64,000 bases of DNA from Lampris incognitus (lineage: Eukaryota; Chordata; Actinopteri; Lampriformes; Lampridae). Numbering within the stretch: position 1 is the first letter of the stretch; each line of letters opens with the position of its first letter. The translations under genes were made by a program, and so were the position numbers. Shown piece after piece: positions 36,966 to 45,700 of the stretch. The stretch is from positions 30,205,388 through 30,269,387 of the forward strand of contig NC_079230.1 in assembly GCF_029633865.1 (NCBI RefSeq). The letters run 5' to 3'. The notes beneath the pieces are model-generated. The model was not told where the DNA came from. It did no database searches and was given only the letters and a program-made list of their open reading frames with translations.

Positions 36966-39900
36966 GCGATGTCTATTCTCTCTGCAGGGCCCCACTGAGC
37001 AGAGCTACTTTCGTGGCGCGGGGTCCCGCCAGCTCTTCACTTCCTCTTTGGGGTTCCCGACGTTGTCTTGGATGGTCACAGATTCACTGAGTTTGCCTTG
37101 CACCCTCTTCACAGGCTCCTTCACAGGCTCCTGACAGGTACCCGCAAGAGAGACCTTATTACCCCTATCCTGGCCCCTCTCCACCTAAGCAGTTCAGAAT
37201 TGATTTTAAGCTTCTCCTGTTTGTTTATGAAGCCCTAAATGGGCTGGCCCCCTACCTATATCGCAGACCTTTTAACCCTCTAGTCCACCTCCAGGTCCCT
37301 CAGGTCGGCTGGCTTGGGACTCCTGGCTGTCCCACCATCTAAAGTTAAGCTCAGGGGTGACCACGCCTTTGCGGCTGCAGCCGGTAGACTGTGGAACAGC
37401 ATTTCCCTCCCTATCAGATCTGCCCCCTCCAGCCACTCTGTTAAGTCCCGGCTCAAAACGTACTTTTCTTCTCAAGCGTTTGAATCCTCCTGGTGCGGCT
37501 GAATTCTGGCTTCTTCCTATGCCCGTGTATTGTTTATTCATCCCTACGAGCTACGTGCCTTTTGTTTTCCTGATGAGGTTTTTCTTGTGGAGATTTTCCT
37601 CATTCAGGTCTAGGGTACAAGCATAGAGGGTCCGTCTATTGTCGTATATTGTTGTATATTTGTACTGACAGCAAAGCCCTTCGGGACGACCGTGTGATTT
37701 TGAGCTATACAAATAAACTGGACTATAATCTCATATTTTGCATGACTGAAGTTGAATTATTAAACGAGAGGTGCACTGAAACTCAAAGAGAAAAGAGGAA
37801 CAAGCAACAAAAACAAAACAAAATGAAGACTTTGCTGAAGCTATACTTGGTCGATCACTTCTGAGCGATATACTCACTATTTACATCCATCCATCCATCC
37901 ATCCATTATCCCAACCGCTTATCCTGCTCTCTGGGTCACGGGGATGCTGGAGCCTATCCCAGCAGTCACTTGGCGGCAGGCGGGGAGACACCCTGGACAG
38001 GCCGCCCTGGACAGGCCGCCAGCCCATCACACACACACATTCACACATTCACACCTAGGGACAATTTAGTACGGCCGATTCACCTGACCTACATGTCTTT
38101 GGACTGTGGGAGGAAACCGGAGCCCCCGGAGGAAACCCACCAAGACACGGGGAGAACATGCAAACTCCACACAGAGGACGACCTCCAAGGTCGGACTACC
38201 CCGGGGCTCGGACCCAGGACCTTCTTGCTGTGAGGTGACTGTGCTAACCACTGTGCCACCTTGCCGCCCTACTATTTACATAATGTATGTAAATATGATA
38301 TGATAAGCAAGTCCACTTACATTGCCTGCAGCACACATTTCGTGGTTGTCGCCATTGAACAGGCACCAAACTGACATCAGAATAAGGACTGAAATATCTG
38401 CTTTATGGAAATTAAGTGAACACATGGACAATACAGCTACATCGGTTTCAGGGTGCATTAAAGTCTCTACAAGTAGGGGAACTGGCCCATTAGTTATCCT
38501 TTCATAAGCATGCACACCCAGCACATCTTGTTACTGGTCTCCGATGAGCAGCCCGAAACAAAACGTGCACTTGTAGTCATAAGAAATGTCCGTATCGATG
38601 TCTGGCGATGACCCAGAGACCTACCCTGACTCCTGTGAATTCCCTCCATGCCCACACAAAGAGGGGTGACAGGGCAGATACAATCAGTACACTTGTGAAG
38701 CGCCTCTTTATCACAGCTGGGTGATCCCTGGGGACAAAAGTGATGAAGAGGGGCAGAGGGAGCGAGGGATGGCATAGACGGAAAGGAGAGAGAGAAAAGA
38801 AAACAAAGAGGTCAAAACAGATCATCAACAAAGTGCAGCGGTGAGAAAACCCGAACAGTCACCACTAACTGAGCACCTGCCAGAATGAAGAACTCTACTC
38901 ATGGACGGATTTAATCGATTTCATTTAAACCAGGCACCGGTCCAGGGGTCCAAGGGGTCAGGGGGCCCCTAAGCCAGTGCCTCTGCGGGAGGTCAATGTT
39001 ATTAAGCAGATTTAAATGGACTCAGCTATTCAAGTCAATAACAGCTTGCTGTCACTGATTTTTTTAGGCTTTGTCATTGAAGCGCCTGTTACTGGTCTCT
39101 GACCTCATAACTGAGACAGGTGTAGTGCCTGTTACTGGTCTCTCACCTCATAACTGAGACAGGTGTAGTGCCTGTTACTGGTCTCTGACCTCATAACTGA
39201 GACAGGTGTAGTGCCTGTTACTGGTCTCTGACCCCATAACTGAGACAGGTGTAGTGCCTGTTACTGGTCTCTGACCCCATAACTGAGACAGGTGTAGTGC
39301 CTGTTGCTGGTCTCTGACCTCATAACTGAGACAGGTGTAGCGCCTGTTACTGGTCTCTGACCTCATAACTGAGACAGGTGTAGTGCCTGTTACTGGTCTC
39401 TGACCTCATAACTGAGACAGATGAACTGCCTGTTACTGGTCTCTGACCTCATAACTGAGACAGGTGTAGCGCCTGTTACTGGTCTCTGACCTCATAACTG
39501 AGACAGATGAACTGCCTGTTACTGGTCTCTGACCTCATAACTGAGACAGATGAACTGCCTGTTACTGGTCTCTGACCTCATAACTGAGACAGGTGTAGCG
39601 CCTGTTACTGGTCTCTGACCTCATAACTGAGACAGGTGTAGTGCCTGTTACTGGTCTCTGACCCCATAACTGAGACAGGTGAAGTGCCTGTTACTGGTCT
39701 CTGACCCCATAACTGAGACAGGTGTAGTGCCTGTTACTTGTCTTTGACCTCATAACTGAGACAGGTGTAGTGCCTGTTACTTGTCTCTGACCTCATAACT
39801 GAGACAGGTGAAGTGCCTGTTACTGGTCTCTGACCCCATAACTGAGACAGGTGTAGTGCCTGTTACTGGTCTCTGACCTCATAACTGAGATAGGTGTAGT

Positions 39901-42703
39901 GCCTGTTACTGGTCTCTGACCTCATAACTGAGATAGGTGTAGTGCCTGTTACTGGTCTCTGACCTCATAACTGAGACAGGTGTAGCGCCAGTTACTGGTC
40001 TCTGACCTCATAACTGAGATAGGTGTAGTGCCTGTTACTGGTCTCTGACCTCATAACTGAGATAGGTGTAGTGCCTGTTACTGGTCTCTGACCTCATAAC
40101 TGAGATAGGTATAGCGCCTGTTACTGGTCTCTGACCTCATAACTGAGACAGGTGAAGCGCCTGTTACTGGTCTCTGACCTCATAACTGACACAAGTGAAG
40201 CACCTGTTGCTTGTCTCTGACCTCATAACTGAGACAGGTGTAGTGCCTGTTACTGGTCTATGACCTCATAACTGAGACAGGTGAAGTGCCTGTTACTGGT
40301 CTCTGACCTCATAACTGAGACAGGTGAAGTGCCTGTTACTGGTCTCTGACCTCATAACTGAGAAAGGTGTAGTGCCTGTTACTGGTCTCTCACCTCATAA
40401 CTGAGACAGTTGAAGCACCTGTTACTGGTCTCTGACCTCATAACTGAGACAGGTGTAGCGCCTGTTACTGGTCTCTGACCTCATAACTGAGACAGGTGTA
40501 GCGCCTGTTACTGGTCTCTGACCTCATAACTGAGACAGTTGAAGCGCCTGTTACTGGTCTCTGACCTCATAACTGAGACAGGTGTAGCGCCTGTTACTGG
40601 TCTCTGACCTCATAACTGAGACAGGTGTAGCGCCTGTTACTGGTCTCTGACCTCATAACTGAGATAGGTGCAGTGCCTGTTACTGGTCTCTGACCTCATA
40701 ACTGAGACAGGTGTAGTGCCTGTTACTGGTCTCTGATCTCATAACTGAGACAGGTGTAGTGCCTGTTACTGGTCTCTGACCTCATAACTGAGACAGGTGA
40801 AGCGCCTGTTACTGGTCTCTGACCTCATAACTGAGACAGGTGAAGCGGCTGTTACTGGGCTCTGACCCCATAACTGAGACAGGTGAAGCCCCTGTTACTT
40901 GTCTCTGACCTCATAACTGAGACAGGTGAAGCCCCTGTTACTGGGCTCTGACCCCATAACTGAGACAGGTGAAGCCCCTGTTACTGGTCTCTGACCTCAT
41001 AACTGAGACAGGTGAAGCGCCTGTTACTGGTCTCTGACCTCATAACTGACACAAGTGAAGCACCTGTTGCTTGTCTCTGACCTCATAACTGAGACAGGTG
41101 TAGTGCCTGTTACTGGTCTCTGACCTCATAACTGAGACAGGTGAAGCGCCTGTTACTGGTCTCTGACCTCATAACTGACACAAGTGAAGCACCTGTTGCT
41201 TGTCTCTGACCTCATAACTGAGACAGGTGTAGTGCCTGTTACTGGTCTCTGACCTCATAACTGAGACAGGTGTAGTGCCTGTTACTGGTCTCTGACCTCA
41301 TAACTGAGATAGGTATAGCGCCTGTTACTGGTCTCTGACCTCATAACTGAGATAGGTATAGCGCCTGTTACTGGTCTCTGACCTCATAACTGAGACAGGT
41401 GAAGCGCCTGTTACTGGTCTCTGACCTCATAACTGACACAAGTGAAGCACCTGTTGCTTGTCTCTGACCTCATAACTGAGACAGGTGTAGTGCCTGTTAC
41501 TGGTCTCTGACCTCATAACTGAGACAGTTGAAGCGCCTGTTACTGGTCTCTGACCTCATAACTGAGACAGGTGAAGTGCCTGTTACTGGTCTCTGACCTC
41601 ATAACTGAGACAGGCTGACCTCATAACTGAGACGGGATAGTTTGTTAAGGTGCAGCAGGCTTTAACTGAGTGTACCTGTGCTCCAAATGCTATTGAGGGA
41701 AAGGTGACTCCTTAGTTAATGAGCGGTTTGTTGTAATTGAGTGTAACTGTGCTGGGGGAGGGGGGCTGCTTTCAGACATCCCAGGGACCCACCAGTCTAC
41801 GGTGTTGCCAGATGTAGGATAATTATCGTATTTGTACGATAATTTTGCCCTCCGTACGATCAACAATGCAGAGAGAAGCTTCCGCTTCCGGTGTGGCAAG
41901 ATGGCGGCACGAATTCAAGTTTGCGGCAGCCTCACCCAGTACCGTCCACGCAGTTTCTTTGTCCATGTCTGCATCAAAGTTTTGTCTTCGTTTGATGGCT
42001 GGGAGAGCTGGCGCTGGATCGGCTGGGAGAGCTTGGTCTGCCGCGTCCTGTGGGCCCAGGGACCACGGCCCTGACCGGAGCTGCGCCAAAAGAGCTAACA
42101 CCAAGGGCGATCTGACAGGATGCCGAAGCAGGGCAGGCTAAGCTAACTGCTAGCCCATGCAAATCGGCAGTTCTCATCTGGCTGGGACAGCTGGCGCTGG
42201 ATCGGCTGAGGGAGCTTGGAAACACCCGAGGGCGGTCTGACAGGACGCGAAAGCAGGACAGGCTAAGCTAACTGCTAGTCCATGCAGACCGGCAGTTCCG
42301 ACAGTCATCGTGGCTGGCATTCGTTCCCTTGGACAGTGACTTTCTTTTTCTTTTTTCTTTTTTTTAGTTGGGATATATGTGTTCGTTTGGATATGTGTGT
42401 TCTTGTAGTTATTGGATATGTGTTTTTGTCTTTGTGTTGCACTGCTGTGGGCTGGGGAAATGTAATGACAAATAAAGTATTCCTGATCCTGATTCCTGAT
42501 CCTGAAAGTCCCATGTTTTTGTTTATGTTGATTTTGATATACTTTTAATGATCCCAACAGGGAAATTCCATCCATCCATCCATCCATTATCTGAACCGCT
42601 TATCCTGCTCTCTGGGTCACGGGGATGCTGGAGCCTATCCCAGCAGTCACTGGGCGGCAGGCGGGGAGACAACCTGGACAGGCCGCCAGGCCATCACAGG
42701 GCC

Positions 42704-42734
<31 letters not shown>

Positions 42735-45700
42735 CTAGGGACAATTTAGTACGGCCGATTCACCTGACCTACATGTCTTTGGACTGTGGGAGGAAACCAG
42801 AGCCCCCGGAGGAAACCCACGCAGACACGGGGAGAACATGCAAACTCCACACAGAGGATGACCCGGGACGACCCCCAAGGTTGGACTACCCCGGGGCTCA
42901 AACCCAGGAAATTCTTGCTGTGAGGTGACCGCACTAACCACTGCGTCATCGTGCCACCCATGGGGAAATTATGCTCTGCATGTAACCCATGCTAGCTGTG
43001 TAGCTGGGAGCAGTGGGCAGCCGCCGTGCAGCACCCCCAGTTGGTCTTGCCATGCCCCGGTGAGGGGCACAGACAGGAGTATTAACCCTGACATGCATGT
43101 CTTTTTGATGGTGGGGGAAACCGGAGCACCCAAAGAAAACCCACCGCAGACACGGGGAGAACATGCAAACTCCACACAGGATGACCTGGGATGACCTCGA
43201 GGGTTTGAACCCAGGACCTTCTTGCTGCGAGTCAACGGTGCTAACCACGGCACCACTGTGCCACTAACATACGATAATGTATAATAATTTAATTTTGTGA
43301 CACTTAGTATTTGTAGTTGTAGTCAGTCTAGGCTATTCATTTCCTGACAGCAAAATCTGCAATAATAAAATATGGATCCTACATCTGTGTTTACCCGTCT
43401 CTTCTCACGTGACATCTTTCAGCCAGTCATGCTTGTGGTGATGATGAACGTTACTCACGAGCACGACGGCTGTTAAATTCCATTCGTCAAACCTAAACGG
43501 TCAGCTATCAGCTGGTACATGTACATGCCGAATAGGCCACAACTCACGTTAGAGTTTACTATGAGTTTACTGAAGAGCTACGCTTTTGTTTTCAATGTTG
43601 GGACATTTTTATTTGAGTGAGTCCCGAAAGACTACCACCTTCCACGCATCATACAACAAGGTCAGCAATTTCTTTTTTTTTAAAAAACAATGTGGCTAGA
43701 TGTGTAGGCAGTTTCAAAAAGTCGTTTGTCTCAATAAATATGCTTTCTGAAAATACTCATTTACGCTTATTTGTTCTCCTGGTTATGAATGGCGTAGGAT
43801 AATTTTCCTCAAAATAAGACTTTTAAGCCTCTGGTAGGCGACTAAATACACTGTGAGAATCCTGGCTTATTGGTATGCCCACCAGACTAGCCAAGTAAAA
43901 TGGGGTAATAGTGTTTCAGCCCCATTTGGGGTTAACAATGGTGTCAGACAAGGGGGGAATTCTGTCTCCAGTTCTCTACAATTTATATACTGATGATTTG
44001 TCCAAGCAGTTGAAAGCCTCCAACACTGGGTGCATGATGGGTAATACCTTGGTGAACCATATTATGTATGCAGATGACCTTGTCATCCTCAGTCCCTGTA
44101 GCGCTGGTCTCCAGCAGCTCCTTGATATATGTTGTGTGTACGGTGTGCAGCACGATATCAAACACAATGCTAGTAAGAGTGTTGTCATAATCTGCAGAAC
44201 CAAAGAGGTCAATCGTCTAAAATGTCCTGATTTTAAACTGTCTGATAATAATCTTGGGGTATGTAATAAGGTGACATATCTTAGACATTATATTACTGAA
44301 CAAATGACAGATGATGATGATTATTTATAGACAATGCTGCATGATGTATGCACAAGCACACACACTCTCATGCAAGTTTGGTATGTGTTCAGTTAGTGTG
44401 AAGATGTCTGTTCAGAGCATATTGTACACCACTTTATACTGCCCCCCTGTGGTCAAACTACATATTGTACACCACTTCATACTGCACCCCAGAGGTCAAA
44501 CTACATATTGTACACCACTTCATACTGCACCCCAGAGATCAAACTACATATTGTACACCACTTCATACTGCACCCCAGAGGTCAAACAACATATTGTACA
44601 CCACTTTATACTGCACCCCTGTGGTCAAACGACTTATTGTACACCACTTTATACTGCACCCCTGTGGTCAAACGACATATTGTACACCACTTTATACTGC
44701 ACCCCTGTGGTCAAACGACATATTGTACACCACGTTATACTGCACCCCTGTGGTCAAACTACATATTGTACAACACTTTATACTGCACCCCCTGTGGTCA
44801 AACTATAAAAAAGCAGGCTTACAGAGGCTTCGAGCAGCTTATAATGATGCTATGAGAATAATACTAAAAGGACCTAGATGATGTAGTGTAAGTGAAATGT
44901 TTGTGGCTGCAGGAGTCAACACCTTTCAGGCTCTTCTAAGAAATCTCATGTATATATGTATTTGCCGGCTCAGTGACTCTGATAATGTAATCATCAAGGG
45001 TTTAACTAATATAAGATTCAGTACCACACGCTACCAATCCCGGCAGCGGGACCACTGGTATAGCTGCCTTCTTATAAGACACTGATTTGTTCCATTTATG
45101 TTATTTTATTGTGTTCACTCTGTGTATTGTCTAGGGGTTTGTATTTTACCTGTTTGTCTTTGTCTGTTATAATAATAATACATTGTATTTGTGGGCGCCT
45201 TTCAGAGCACTCAAGGACACCTTAGAGAGAACAGTTTAAAAAAACAAGCAGCCCTGCATCAGACAGCATAAAACAAAGCAGGGCAGACAAGAAAAAGTTA
45301 ACACAACAGATAAGTATCAAATCATCATGTGCACACAACTCAATGAAGCGTGGCTCAGACTGAATAGGCCAGTGTGAAAAGATGGGATGTGAAGGTTGAA
45401 AGAGAGTCAGTGTTGCGAAGGTCTTGTGGGAGAGAGCTCCGTGGCCGGGGGGGGGGGGCAGAATGACTGAAGGCTCTAGACCCCATGGTAGTCACGTTGT
45501 GGACCCTGAGTCTGCAACAAAGTTCTGAACTGAACTGGCCCTTCACCGTTTCGTACCCGGCAACGCTGCCCGTCTATCGCTTCACTCGCGTGTAAACGCG
45601 GCCGCCGACTACGTTCGCCGGCTGCTGGTTGGCGCGACTGCGCAGCGGCGGGGTCGAATCAACAAAGAAACTGGCACGACTAACCTCGGTAGGTCACTCC

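Noticed and set aside
39175-39366. Minus-strand peptide repeats in the 43-bp array
   Set aside because: The unit length is not a multiple of 3 and the frame closes quickly; repeat artefact.
43911-44330. Reverse transcriptase fragment as a functional gene
   Set aside because: Only the middle of the domain is present, a stop follows, and the downstream part is interrupted by a minisatellite; it is a LINE remnant.
45609-45683. Continuation of the RCE1 exon 1 frame ([11 protein letters not shown]...)
   Set aside because: It lies past a GTTAGT donor, does not resemble RCE1, and the protein continues in exon 2 at 38727 in matching phase.
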